DNA from: Acholeplasmataceae bacterium UBA6190
GTDB taxonomy: Bacteria; Bacillota_I; Bacilli_A; Acholeplasmatales; Acholeplasmataceae
Reading direction: 5' to 3'
Length of the DNA stretch: 24,362 nucleotides
Assembly: GCA_002422045.1 (NCBI GenBank)
Contig: DITG01000091.1
Location: forward strand, 1 to 24,362
The position numbers and the translations under genes are program-made. The notes beneath the pieces are model-generated. The model was not told where the DNA came from and did no database searches. It saw nothing but the letters and a program-made list of their open reading frames with translations. Shown piece by piece: positions 16,228 through 23,616 of this stretch. The stretch's first letter is position 1. Each line of letters opens with the position of its first letter.

Positions 16228-17537
16228 TGTATCAGAAATGGTTAGACCTTGGATTATCCAAAGGTATTACAGACTTAGAAATCTATGCAGTCCATAACAG
16301 AAGTTTGAAACTTTCTGTTTATCAGAACAAACTCGACCAACACGTGCAAAGCGCCGTGGAATCGGTCACCATCAGAGGCATTTATCAGAACAAACTTTCA
16401 ACCGTGCGTTTTGAAAACCTATCCGATGAAAACGTCAGCAAGATGCTCGATCAACTCATTGAAAATGCGAAAGCACTCACTGTCGTTGAACCTGCCATCA
16501 TTTATGAAGGATCCAAAGATTATCCAGTTGTCAAAGATGAATTGTTCGATTTCAAGACTGTTCCAGTCATTGAAAAGATCAATCTGTTGAAAACACTGGA
16601 GCATGAAATTCTTGCTTGCCCTGAAGTTTCACAAGTACAAACAACGATGTATCAGGAAGTTGAATCCAAAACAGCGATTGTCAATTCCAAAGGGTTGAAT
16701 CTATCCAGACAACAGTCCTATGCCTATGCTTATGCAGTCGGTGTCTTCAAGCGTGGAGAAACTGATATTCAGACAGCTTATGACATTAAACTAGCGAAGA
16801 AATTCAGTGATTTCGATCCGAAACACATGGCAAAGACCACGATTGACATGGGTGTAGCGAAACTCGGTGGTAAATCCATTCCAACCGGATCTTATCCAGT
16901 CATTTTCTCCAATGAAATGTTTTCCGATATGCTCGGTGTCTTCTCAAGTATTTTCTCAGGCGAACAGGCATTCAGAAACATGACACCGCTCAAGACCAAA
17001 GTCAATGAAAAGATTTTTGATGAAAAGATCAATCTCGTCAATGATCCCATGCACAGCGATGCATTCTTCAAACCAACCTTCGATGATGAAGGGGTTGCAT
17101 CCAAAAAGAGACATGTCATCAAAGATGGCATCTTCACAGGATTCAATCATAATCTGAAGACTGCGAAGATTTTCAATACCGAACCCACAGGCAATAGTTT
17201 CTCCAGTTCCATCCAAATGGCAAACTTTGTGCTAGAACCTGGCAAGAGAAGTTTTGATGACATCATCAAAGGTATCTCTAGTGGCGTTCTAATCACAGAT
17301 CTGATTGGGCTTCATGCAGGTGTGAAGACTGTATCAGGGGAATTCAGCTTGCAGGCTGCTGGACAGAAGATCGAAAATGGCAAGATCGCATATCCTGTGA
17401 AGATGATCGTGTTATCCGGTAATTTCTTCGACATGATGAATCATGTGGTAGAAATCGGTAGCGATTTGAAGTTTAGTCTCTCAGGTGTAGCAAGTCCTTC
17501 GGTACATATCGAATCACTGATGATTGGCGGAGAATAA
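16227..17537 (+). CDS. tldE: TldE/PmbA, non-metal subunit of the TldD/TldE protease
   Basis: 436 residues, the size of PmbA/TldE. The fold matches TldD, but the HExxxH zinc motif is absent: the corresponding region reads PVIFSNEMFSDMLGVFSSIFSG (about 222-243), as expected for the non-catalytic partner that completes the proteolytic chamber. Conserved PmbA features include FDDEGVASKKRHVIKDG, EPTGNSFSSS and GVLITDLIGLHAGVKTVSGEFS near the C terminus. The ATG at 16227 shares its A with the tldD stop, and AGGAGG lies 9 nt upstream inside tldD. It is cotranscribed with tldD and ends just before a strong terminator, so the pair forms a two-gene unit. Its symbol is pmbA in E. coli. Confidence 0.95.
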   Translation: MYQKWLDLGLSKGITDLEIYAVHNRSLKLSVYQNKLDQHVQSAVESVTIRGIYQNKLSTVRFENLSDENVSKMLDQLIENAKALTVVEPAIIYEGSKDYPVVKDELFDFKTVPVIEKINLLKTLEHEILACPEVSQVQTTMYQEVESKTAIVNSKGLNLSRQQSYAYAYAVGVFKRGETDIQTAYDIKLAKKFSDFDPKHMAKTTIDMGVAKLGGKSIPTGSYPVIFSNEMFSDMLGVFSSIFSGEQAFRNMTPLKTKVNEKIFDEKINLVNDPMHSDAFFKPTFDDEGVASKKRHVIKDGIFTGFNHNLKTAKIFNTEPTGNSFSSSIQMANFVLEPGKRSFDDIIKGISSGVLITDLIGLHAGVKTVSGEFSLQAAGQKIENGKIAYPVKMIVLSGNFFDMMNHVVEIGSDLKFSLSGVASPSVHIESLMIGGE

Positions 17538-17578
17538 AAAAGTAACAAAAGTAACGTTTTAAAAGCGTACAATCACCC

Positions 17579-17624
17579 ATCCCCTTGAGTTCAAAAGACA
17601 GTCGTCTTTTCAAGGGGATTTTTT
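17579..17624 (+). terminator. Intrinsic terminator after tldE
   Basis: ATCCCCTTGA (17579-17588) pairs with TCAAGGGGAT (17610-17619). An inner stem AAAGAC/GTCTTT (17594-17599, 17604-17609) with loop AGTC lies above a 5-nt bulge. A TTTTTT run follows immediately, giving a strong plus-strand terminator. Confidence 0.88.
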
Positions 17625-17648
17625 GTTGATACGATCAGAATTCATTTT

Positions 17649-17691
17649 TAGTGAAACACGATTCACTAGTTAATCTTCTATCCAATTAACT
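17649..17691. repeat. Two adjacent short inverted repeats in the tldE-ZIP intergenic region
   Basis: TAGTGAA (17649-17655) pairs with TTCACTA (17662-17668) over a 6-nt loop. AGTTAAT (17668-17674) pairs with ATTAACT (17685-17691) over a 10-nt loop. They share one base and lie after the terminator and 35 nt upstream of the ZIP promoter. ACTCGC is also repeated directly, at about 17689 and 17699. No gene or U tract is seen. The 266-nt gap between tldE and the ZIP gene otherwise holds only the terminator, promoter and operator listed. Confidence 0.4.
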
Positions 17692-17725
17692 CGCTGATAC
17701 TCGCACAAGTCAGTTCTTTATGCTA

Positions 17726-17754
17726 TTGACAACTCTTAATCATAGTGTTATACT
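17726..17754 (+). promoter_or_regulatory. Sigma-A promoter of the ZIP-mntR operon
   Basis: TTGACA (17726-17731), a 17-bp spacer and TATACT (17749-17754) match the consensus at 11 of 12 positions. Transcription should begin near 17761, immediately before the palindrome at 17764-17781. The promoter also shows that the earlier in-frame ATG at 17720 cannot be the ZIP start. Confidence 0.82.
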
Positions 17755-17763
17755 TAAATTGAT

Positions 17764-17781
17764 TTTAAGGTATGCCTTAAA
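17764..17781. promoter_or_regulatory. Candidate DtxR/MntR operator
   Basis: TTTAAGGTATGCCTTAAA is two perfect 7-base half-sites, TTTAAGG and CCTTAAA, around a 4-base centre. It lies at the predicted transcription start of an operon that encodes a DtxR-family repressor. Size, A+T flanks and AGG/CCT cores resemble known DtxR and MntR boxes. Autoregulation is inferred. Confidence 0.65.
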
Positions 17782-17803
17782 TTGGAAAGACTTGGTGATC
17801 ATC

Positions 17804-18628
17804 ATGTTGAACTGGTTCATGGGTTTAGAGGTCTGGCAGCAGGCATTGATGGGTACCCTGTTTACGTGGGGGATGACAGCACTCGGTGCTGGACTCGTAT
17901 TTTTCTTCAAAAACATTCAAAGAGACATGTTCAATCTCATGCTGGGATTCGCATCCGGTGTTATGATTGCTGCAAGTTTCTGGTCTCTTTTGGCACCTGC
18001 CATCGACATGGCAGATGAACAAGGTGTGATTTCTTGGATCGTGGTTGCAATCGGTTTCGCTTTGGGTGGTTTGTTTCTCTTTGCAGCTGATAAGATTGTG
18101 CCTCACGTCCACTTTGGTTTCAATCATGATAAAGAAGGTCTTCCCACAAGACTGAAGCGAAATATCTTACTCGTGTTTTCGATTACACTGCATAATATTC
18201 CTGAAGGTCTCGCCGTCGGTGTTGCCTTCGGTGCGATTCAATACATCACTGGCGATGCTACAGCAGCAACCCTTTCAGCCATCGGACTTGCGATTGGGAT
18301 CGGTATTCAGAATTTCCCTGAAGGTGCTGCCGTTTCCATCCCGCTCAGACACGAAGGTGTGACACGCAAGAAAGCCTTTTTCCTCGGACAGGCATCTGGT
18401 TTGGTTGAACCCATCTCAGGGGTCTTAGGCGCGATTCTCGTCACTTATGTCAGTGCAATCCTGCCTTATGCTTTGGCGTTTGCAGCTGGCGCGATGATTT
18501 ATGTTGTTGTTGAAGAACTGATACCAGAAGCACAACAGAAACAAACCCCTAAAGGCGCTCACTATGCGACTTTCGGTGTCATGTTAGGTTTCATTGTGAT
18601 GATGGTTCTGGACGTTGCATTGGGGTGA
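17804..18628 (+). CDS. ZIP-family divalent metal transporter (GufA/ZupT-like)
   Basis: 274 residues with about eight membrane segments. The ZIP metal-path motifs are present: HNIPEGLAVG in TM4 (H130, N131, E134), QNFPEGAAVS in TM5 (N170, E173), and E202 in TM6 (SGLVEPISG). A short histidine-bearing loop, HVHFGFNHD (101-109), lies before TM4. ZIP proteins move Zn2+, Mn2+ or Fe2+ into the cytoplasm, although the direction for bacterial GufA-type members is not always known. The ATG at 17804, with GGTGAT about 4 nt upstream, was chosen; the ATG at 17720 lies upstream of the promoter. The mntR-like gene follows after 3 nt, so the operon pairs transporter and metal sensor, and manganese is the most likely substrate. 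It would be repressed when metal is plentiful if it is an importer. Confidence 0.92.
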   Translation: MLNWFMGLEVWQQALMGTLFTWGMTALGAGLVFFFKNIQRDMFNLMLGFASGVMIAASFWSLLAPAIDMADEQGVISWIVVAIGFALGGLFLFAADKIVPHVHFGFNHDKEGLPTRLKRNILLVFSITLHNIPEGLAVGVAFGAIQYITGDATAATLSAIGLAIGIGIQNFPEGAAVSIPLRHEGVTRKKAFFLGQASGLVEPISGVLGAILVTYVSAILPYALAFAAGAMIYVVVEELIPEAQQKQTPKGAHYATFGVMLGFIVMMVLDVALG

Positions 18629-18631
18629 CCT

Positions 18632-19291
18632 ATGATGAACCGAGCGGAAGAAGATTATATCAAAACGATTTATGAACTGACCATAGAGAAGAAACAGCCA
18701 CTCATGAAAACCAACGAACTTTCAGAACGGCTTGGATTCTCTGATCAGAGTATCAATGAAATGATCAAGAAACTGGAGAAAAAAAATCTGGTTTCTTTCA
18801 TCCCATACAAGGGTATATCACTGACCAATAAAGGCAAGCAAGTTGCGATTCGGATGGTCAGAGCTCACAGAATCTGGGAAGTGTTTTTGACTGAAAAACT
18901 GGGCATGCCTTGGGAAAGCGTGCATGTCGATGCTGAAATGCTCGAACATGCAACCTCACCTGAAGTCCTTGAGAAACTCTATCACTATTTAGGAGATCCC
19001 AAGTATTGCCAGCATGGCAATCCGATTCCTAATCTCAAAGGTCAGATGAATCCAATCAGCGTGACAAGCCTTGATGAAATGAACATTGGAGATACGTTTA
19101 AAATCACGAGAGTGATGGACTACAAGGAACTTCTGGTGTATCTCAATCAGCACGAGATCAAATTAAACGATACCTATCAAATCAAGAGTAAAGATACCTT
19201 CAACGGACTCTTGATCATTTCAGATCATCAGAAGGAAAAGACCATCACTGTCAAGACTGCCAAGATGCTTTTTGGGCATAAGATGAGTTAA
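18632..19291 (+). CDS. mntR: DtxR/MntR-family metal-dependent repressor with C-terminal SH3-like domain
   Basis: 219 residues: winged helix-turn-helix (about 1-70), dimerisation and metal-binding domain (about 71-130) and an SH3/FeoA-like domain (about 140-215). Ligand positions can be read by alignment with DtxR and MntR. D8, E102, E105 and H106 match the manganese site of B. subtilis MntR (D8, E99, E102, H103), and H79, E83 and H98 match the ancillary site of DtxR. Where DtxR has Met10 and Cys102 this protein has Asp and Glu, which points to Mn2+ over Fe2+. K11 replaces MntR's E11. GNPIP (129-133) is family-typical. Start codons at 18632 or 18635 are both possible; GGGGTG (18622-18627) suits 18635 slightly better. 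It is cotranscribed with the ZIP gene. Confidence 0.9.
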   Translation: MMNRAEEDYIKTIYELTIEKKQPLMKTNELSERLGFSDQSINEMIKKLEKKNLVSFIPYKGISLTNKGKQVAIRMVRAHRIWEVFLTEKLGMPWESVHVDAEMLEHATSPEVLEKLYHYLGDPKYCQHGNPIPNLKGQMNPISVTSLDEMNIGDTFKITRVMDYKELLVYLNQHEIKLNDTYQIKSKDTFNGLLIISDHQKEKTITVKTAKMLFGHKMS

Positions 19292-19329
19292 TCTTTGTTG
19301 GTTTTAAAGAAAGCATCCAACGATTATTG

Positions 19330-19338
19330 TGTTAAAAT
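19330..19338 (+). promoter_or_regulatory. Candidate extended -10 promoter for the mgtE pair
   Basis: TGTTAAAAT is an extended -10 element (TGn plus TAAAAT) 24 nt before the first mgtE ATG. No good -35 is present at 17 bp. The intergenic gap of 71 nt is too short for an M-box Mg2+ riboswitch. Confidence 0.45.
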
Positions 19339-19362
19339 GACTTAAAGAAGGGGGTCTTTCAC

Positions 19363-20688
19363 ATGCTTAAGGAAATGCTTGATCACGCAACCATCGAAGA
19401 ACTGAAAGTCTTTCTTTCAGACATACATGCTCACGACCTCGCTGAGCTTTTTGTTGATTTGTCCGACGAAGACAAAGAAAAAGTCTATGCCATTTTAGAT
19501 GTTGAAAAACTCGCAGAACTCGTATCCTATATCGACACTGAAGAAGCTGCAGATATTTTATCTGAGTTTGAGATCGATGAACAAAAAGAACTCGTTGAAC
19601 TCATGGAACCCGATGATGCTGCAGACATCATCATGGAACTTGATGAAGACGAACAAGAAGAATTACTGAATGCTTTGGATGACGACTCAGACATCAGACA
19701 ACTCATCGAATACGATGAAGATGAAACAGGATCTGCGATGACCAACTCGATGGTGGTTGTCCACCCTGACATGGATGTCAAGAAGGCCACCAAAAAAGTC
19801 ATCAAGGAAGCCAATGATGTTGAAACCATCAACACTATTTTTGTCATCGATCAGGATGACCATTTTTTAGGTGTTGTTCCACTGAAGAAACTGTTGAAGG
19901 CGAAAACTCCGCTTGAAGTCTCTGAAATCATCGAAGATTATCCACATGTCTATGATACCGATCCATTGACACAGTCAGTTCAAGCCATTCGCAATTATGG
20001 CATTTATGAAATGCCTGTCTTGCATCATGAAACTGAAAAACTCTTAGGGATGATCACACTGGATGACGCTCTTGACATCTATCAGGAAGAAGCACAGGAA
20101 GACTTTGAAAAGTTAGCCGGTCTGCCTGAAACCATGCCTGATTCAGGTCCGGTGAGAACCGCACTCCACAGACTCCCATGGTTGTTGTCTTTGTTATTGT
20201 TTTCAGTACCCATTTCCATTGTCACTTCGATGTTTGAAGAAGTGCTCGCAACGGTTGCGATTCTGATTGTCTTCCAACCGCTCATTTTGGACTCCGCCGG
20301 TAATGTTGCAACCCAGACACTTGCGGTCACATTAAAAATGTTCGCATCCCATGAGCAAGGATTGGTCAAGAATTCAATCCGTGAGATTTTCACGGGCATG
20401 ATCAATGGATTTGCCATTGGTTTCATCGCGTTTTCGATGACACTCATCTTCGCGATGATCAACACCTCACTCACTACACAACCCCTACTGATTGCCTTTG
20501 TTGTCGGTTTTTCCTTATGGCTGACCGTCATGATTGCACCACTCACTGCCATTTTGATCCCTGTGACACTCAGAGCACTCAAATTTGACCCTGCGGTCGC
20601 TTCAGGTCCTTTCATCACCACAGTCATTGATGTCGCAGCCTTGTTCATCTATTTCGGACTGGCAACCCTGATGCTCGGAGGTATTTGA
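19363..20688 (+). CDS. mgtE: MgtE-type Mg2+ channel/transporter, first of a tandem pair
   Basis: 441 residues with the full MgtE architecture: cytoplasmic helical N domain (about 20-123), two CBS domains (about 124-185 and 188-245), a plug helix, and five membrane helices from RLPWLLSL (270 on). Pore motifs are FQPLILDSAGNVATQTLAV (304-322) and TTVIDVAALFIYFG with D423, the equivalent of the selectivity aspartate at the end of the pore helix in characterised MgtE. The N domain is very acidic (for example DEDEQEELLNALDDD at 94-108), in keeping with Mg2+ sensing between N and CBS domains, which closes the channel when cytosolic Mg2+ is high. ATG 19363 has AAGGGGG upstream. The second mgtE starts 1 nt after its stop. 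Confidence 0.93.
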   Translation: MLKEMLDHATIEELKVFLSDIHAHDLAELFVDLSDEDKEKVYAILDVEKLAELVSYIDTEEAADILSEFEIDEQKELVELMEPDDAADIIMELDEDEQEELLNALDDDSDIRQLIEYDEDETGSAMTNSMVVVHPDMDVKKATKKVIKEANDVETINTIFVIDQDDHFLGVVPLKKLLKAKTPLEVSEIIEDYPHVYDTDPLTQSVQAIRNYGIYEMPVLHHETEKLLGMITLDDALDIYQEEAQEDFEKLAGLPETMPDSGPVRTALHRLPWLLSLLLFSVPISIVTSMFEEVLATVAILIVFQPLILDSAGNVATQTLAVTLKMFASHEQGLVKNSIREIFTGMINGFAIGFIAFSMTLIFAMINTSLTTQPLLIAFVVGFSLWLTVMIAPLTAILIPVTLRALKFDPAVASGPFITTVIDVAALFIYFGLATLMLGGI

Positions 20689-20689
20689 G

Positions 20690-22027
20690 ATGCTTAAAAA
20701 AATCAATTTCAAACATACCGACGATCAACTCAAGAAAGTACTGAAACCCATCTTCGCCTATGACTTGGCAGTGATGTATCCGAATTTGGATATTGAAGAA
20801 CAAAAGAGACTGATTCATCTGATGGGTCTTGAAAAGTTATCCGACATGTTTGTAGAACTCGATATCGAAGATCAGTATCAACTGTTCCATCTTTTAGAAG
20901 TACCACGCAAAAAATCACTTTTAAAGAGTCTCGAAAGTGACGATTTGAAAGAGTTCGTCGAAGATCTAGAACCTGAAAAGAGACCGGATATCACACAATA
21001 CCTACCAAGAATCAAAGCAAAATCACTTGAGCTTTTGCTGGCCTATGATGAAGACCTTGCTGCTTCGATCATGACAACCGATGTCATCAGTCTAGATCAT
21101 GAGTTATCCATCAAGGAAGCAACTTTAAAGATTGTCACGACATCCAAAGAAAACGATTATATCGATACATTATTCATCACAGATGATGATAAGCATGTCA
21201 TCGGATCAATTGACCTGAAACAACTCATCATGGCAAGACCTGGACAGACACTAGCTTCCATCATGAGAGAAGATTTCCATTTTGTTTATGAAGATGCAAC
21301 GATCGAAGAAGCGATTGAAACCGTCATGGACTATGACAAGAATGCGATTCCAGTCTTGGATCATGATGATCATCTCTTGGGGATTGTCACTGCCGATGAT
21401 ATCTTCGATGAGATTATTGAAGAGGCTGAGGAAGACTACCAAAAAATGGCCTTGTTGTCGGATTATGAAGCCGATTCAACTGCACTCGAAAGATCCAAAC
21501 AAAGACTACCTTGGCTGCTCATTGCAGTTGTTTTGAACCTCTTGATCGCAAGTTTTCTTTCCATTTTTGAAGCAACCCTTGCTGAAGTGACTGCGCTTGT
21601 TTTATTCCAACCACTCATCCTTGGGATGGCAGGAAACATCGGTACACAATCACTTGCTGTCACTATTCTAGGACTTCACCTGGATGCCTTTGACAGAGAC
21701 AAGTTGCCCAAAATCCACATCATCAAAGAGACATTGATTGGACTATTCAACAGTTTGATCCTAGCCATTTCTTGTGCACTGTTCGCCTATGTATTCTTGA
21801 TGCTCATACCAACCGGCAGACAATCCGCTCAGTCGATTGCATGGATCGTGTTGGTCGCAGTCTTCAGTTCAATGTTCATTTCTGCATTGATGGGTGTTTA
21901 TGTTCCCATCATCTTAGACCGTTACAAACAGGACCCATCTGCAGCATCTGGTCCTATCATGACCACCATCAATGACGTGGTTGCCTTAGTGATCTATTTT
22001 GGGATCGCAACCCTTGTGTTTTTGTGA
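20690..22027 (+). CDS. mgtE: MgtE-type Mg2+ channel/transporter, second of a tandem pair
   Basis: 445 residues, again N domain (about 15-125), paired CBS domains (about 126-190 and 192-248), and a membrane domain starting at QRLPWLLIAV (271-280). Pore motifs are FQPLILGMAGNIGTQSLAV (306-324) and TTINDVVALVIYFG with D429. Its N domain is clearly less acidic than that of the first copy, and the two share motifs but differ widely elsewhere, so this is an old duplication and not a recent one. GGAGG (20677-20681) lies inside the end of the first gene; ATG 20690 follows its stop by one base, so the two are translated together. MgtE forms homodimers; a heterodimer here is possible but unproven. Confidence 0.93.
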   Translation: MLKKINFKHTDDQLKKVLKPIFAYDLAVMYPNLDIEEQKRLIHLMGLEKLSDMFVELDIEDQYQLFHLLEVPRKKSLLKSLESDDLKEFVEDLEPEKRPDITQYLPRIKAKSLELLLAYDEDLAASIMTTDVISLDHELSIKEATLKIVTTSKENDYIDTLFITDDDKHVIGSIDLKQLIMARPGQTLASIMREDFHFVYEDATIEEAIETVMDYDKNAIPVLDHDDHLLGIVTADDIFDEIIEEAEEDYQKMALLSDYEADSTALERSKQRLPWLLIAVVLNLLIASFLSIFEATLAEVTALVLFQPLILGMAGNIGTQSLAVTILGLHLDAFDRDKLPKIHIIKETLIGLFNSLILAISCALFAYVFLMLIPTGRQSAQSIAWIVLVAVFSSMFISALMGVYVPIILDRYKQDPSAASGPIMTTINDVVALVIYFGIATLVFL

Positions 22028-22034
22028 AATGATC

Positions 22035-22061
22035 GGGATTTCTCTTCTAGAGAAGTCCCTT
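22035..22061 (+). terminator. Hairpin after mgtE pair, possible weak terminator
   Basis: GGGATTTCTCT (22035-22045) pairs with AGAGAAGTCCC (22049-22059) over a 3-nt loop, 11 pairs with one G-U wobble in RNA. Only TTATGTT follows, so the U tract is poor and termination may be incomplete. Confidence 0.5.
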
Positions 22062-22062
22062 A

Positions 22063-22071
22063 TGTTATAAT
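22063..22071 (+). promoter_or_regulatory. Candidate extended -10 promoter for M32 peptidase gene
   Basis: TGTTATAAT is a perfect -10 (TATAAT, 22066-22071) with the extended TGn element. It lies just after the hairpin and 30 nt upstream of the carboxypeptidase ATG. A -35 at the usual distance would fall inside the hairpin and is not recognisable. Confidence 0.55.
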
Positions 22072-22101
22072 GATGTCATAATGATTTTGAAAGGATAACC
22101 T

Positions 22102-23592
22102 ATGGAAAACGATATCAAAGTATTTCAAGAAACCAGAGCAAAGATCAAGGCATATGGCTATTTCACATGGCTGATGGGTTGGGATCAGGAAACTGAAGCC
22201 CCGAAAGGTTCAGTCGAATACCGCACCAAACAATATCAGATCATGGCAACCGAAATGTATAAGGTCGAATCTGACCCTCTTTATCTAGAGGCGATTGAAA
22301 GACTTCATCAGCATTTAGATGACATTACAGATCCTGATTTTAAGACTGAAATCAAAAATACTTACAAGGGACTGAGAATCATCAAACTCGTTCCGATGAA
22401 CGAGTATATCGATTATCAAGTACTTGCATCCCAAGGTTCTCACATTTGGGCAGAAGCTAAAGAAAAAGATAACTTCGAACTGTTCAGACCCACACTCGAA
22501 AAAATTGTGGAGTTCAATCGTAAGCTTGTGAAGTATTTGGAAACCGATGAACTGAAAGGTTACGATATCCTTCTGGATTTTTATGAAGAAGGTTTTGGCA
22601 TCAAAGAGTATGATTTATTCTTCAACACGTTAAAAACTGAGCTCGTGCCTTTCGTGATGCAAATCACTGAAGGAAAGCCCAAATCCTATAACCGCAAACT
22701 TTCCAAACAGGCATTTCCTGTCGACAAGCAAAGAGAATTCTCTCATTACTTGATGGATGTTTTCAGTTATGACAAGAATCACGGATTGCTTAAGGAATCC
22801 GCACACCCCTTTACATCAGGCGTTTCCAGTACCGATACCAGAATCACCACCCATTATCATGCAGACAATTTCGCATCCTCCATCTTTTCAACCATTCATG
22901 AGATGGGTCATGCCATCTATGAGATGCAAAATGACCTCAAATATGATGATACATTCCTGCATGGCGGTACATCGCTAGGCATTCATGAATCACAGTCCAG
23001 AATGTATGAAAACATGATCGGAAGATCGAAAGCATTTTGGGATCTACACTATCCGAAACTTGTCAAACTGTTTCCTAGACAACTGAGAAACATCGAAGTT
23101 GATGAGTTTTTGGCCTACATCAATCAAGCCAAACGTTCACTCATTAGAATCGAAGCAGACGAACTCACCTATGCACTGCATGTCATGGTCCGCTATGAAC
23201 TCGAGAAACAATTGATCAACGGTACACTGAAAGTCAAAGATCTGCCAAGACAATGGAATCAGTTGATGAAAGCCTATGTTGGCAAGCGTCCAAGAACTGA
23301 CCGTGAAGGCGTGCTTCAAGACATTCACTGGTCGGGTGGAGCCATCGGCTATTTCCCAACCTATGCATTAGGATCAGCCTATGCAGCACAAATGTATCAG
23401 GCAATGGATAAAGAGATCAACGTCGAAAAAGAAATCGCAGAAAACAACATCAAAGCCATCAATTTGTGGCTCAAAGAGCACGTACACAAGTTTGCTGGTT
23501 CGAAGACACCCAAAGAAATCCTCCAGATTTGTACCAAAGAAGAATTTAATCCTATGTATTACGTCGATTATCTCAAGCGAAAATTCAGATAG
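22102..23592 (+). CDS. M32-family metallocarboxypeptidase (Taq type)
   Basis: 496 residues, the normal length of the M32 (thermostable carboxypeptidase 1) family, which removes C-terminal residues from peptides in the cytoplasm. The zinc motif HEMGH is at 266-270, and the third ligand is E296 in GIHESQSRMYEN. Other family signatures are TRITTHY (246-252), IRIEADELTYALHVMVRYE (348-366) and DIHWSGGAIGYFPTYALGS (407-425). No signal peptide is present. ATG 22102 has AAAGGAT 6 nt upstream. The serine deaminase gene starts 24 nt downstream on the same strand, so peptide trimming and amino-acid deamination may be cotranscribed. Confidence 0.96.
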   Translation: MENDIKVFQETRAKIKAYGYFTWLMGWDQETEAPKGSVEYRTKQYQIMATEMYKVESDPLYLEAIERLHQHLDDITDPDFKTEIKNTYKGLRIIKLVPMNEYIDYQVLASQGSHIWAEAKEKDNFELFRPTLEKIVEFNRKLVKYLETDELKGYDILLDFYEEGFGIKEYDLFFNTLKTELVPFVMQITEGKPKSYNRKLSKQAFPVDKQREFSHYLMDVFSYDKNHGLLKESAHPFTSGVSSTDTRITTHYHADNFASSIFSTIHEMGHAIYEMQNDLKYDDTFLHGGTSLGIHESQSRMYENMIGRSKAFWDLHYPKLVKLFPRQLRNIEVDEFLAYINQAKRSLIRIEADELTYALHVMVRYELEKQLINGTLKVKDLPRQWNQLMKAYVGKRPRTDREGVLQDIHWSGGAIGYFPTYALGSAYAAQMYQAMDKEINVEKEIAENNIKAINLWLKEHVHKFAGSKTPKEILQICTKEEFNPMYYVDYLKRKFR

Positions 23593-23616
23593 TCAGAAAG
23601 AAGAACGTGAACACCT

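Noticed and set aside
17720..17803. ATG 17720 as the ZIP start
   Set aside because: It lies upstream of the -35 of a near-consensus promoter whose transcript would start at about 17761. The extra residues are not family-like.
19292..19362. M-box Mg2+ riboswitch upstream of mgtE
   Set aside because: The gap is only 71 nt and lacks the length and helices of an M-box. A GTTGG/CCAAC pairing there is too short to mean much.
20082..20648. 188-residue antisense frame inside the first mgtE
   Set aside because: It mirrors codon bias of a membrane protein gene. The product is rich in M, S, T and A with no family resemblance, and it lies wholly within a certain gene.
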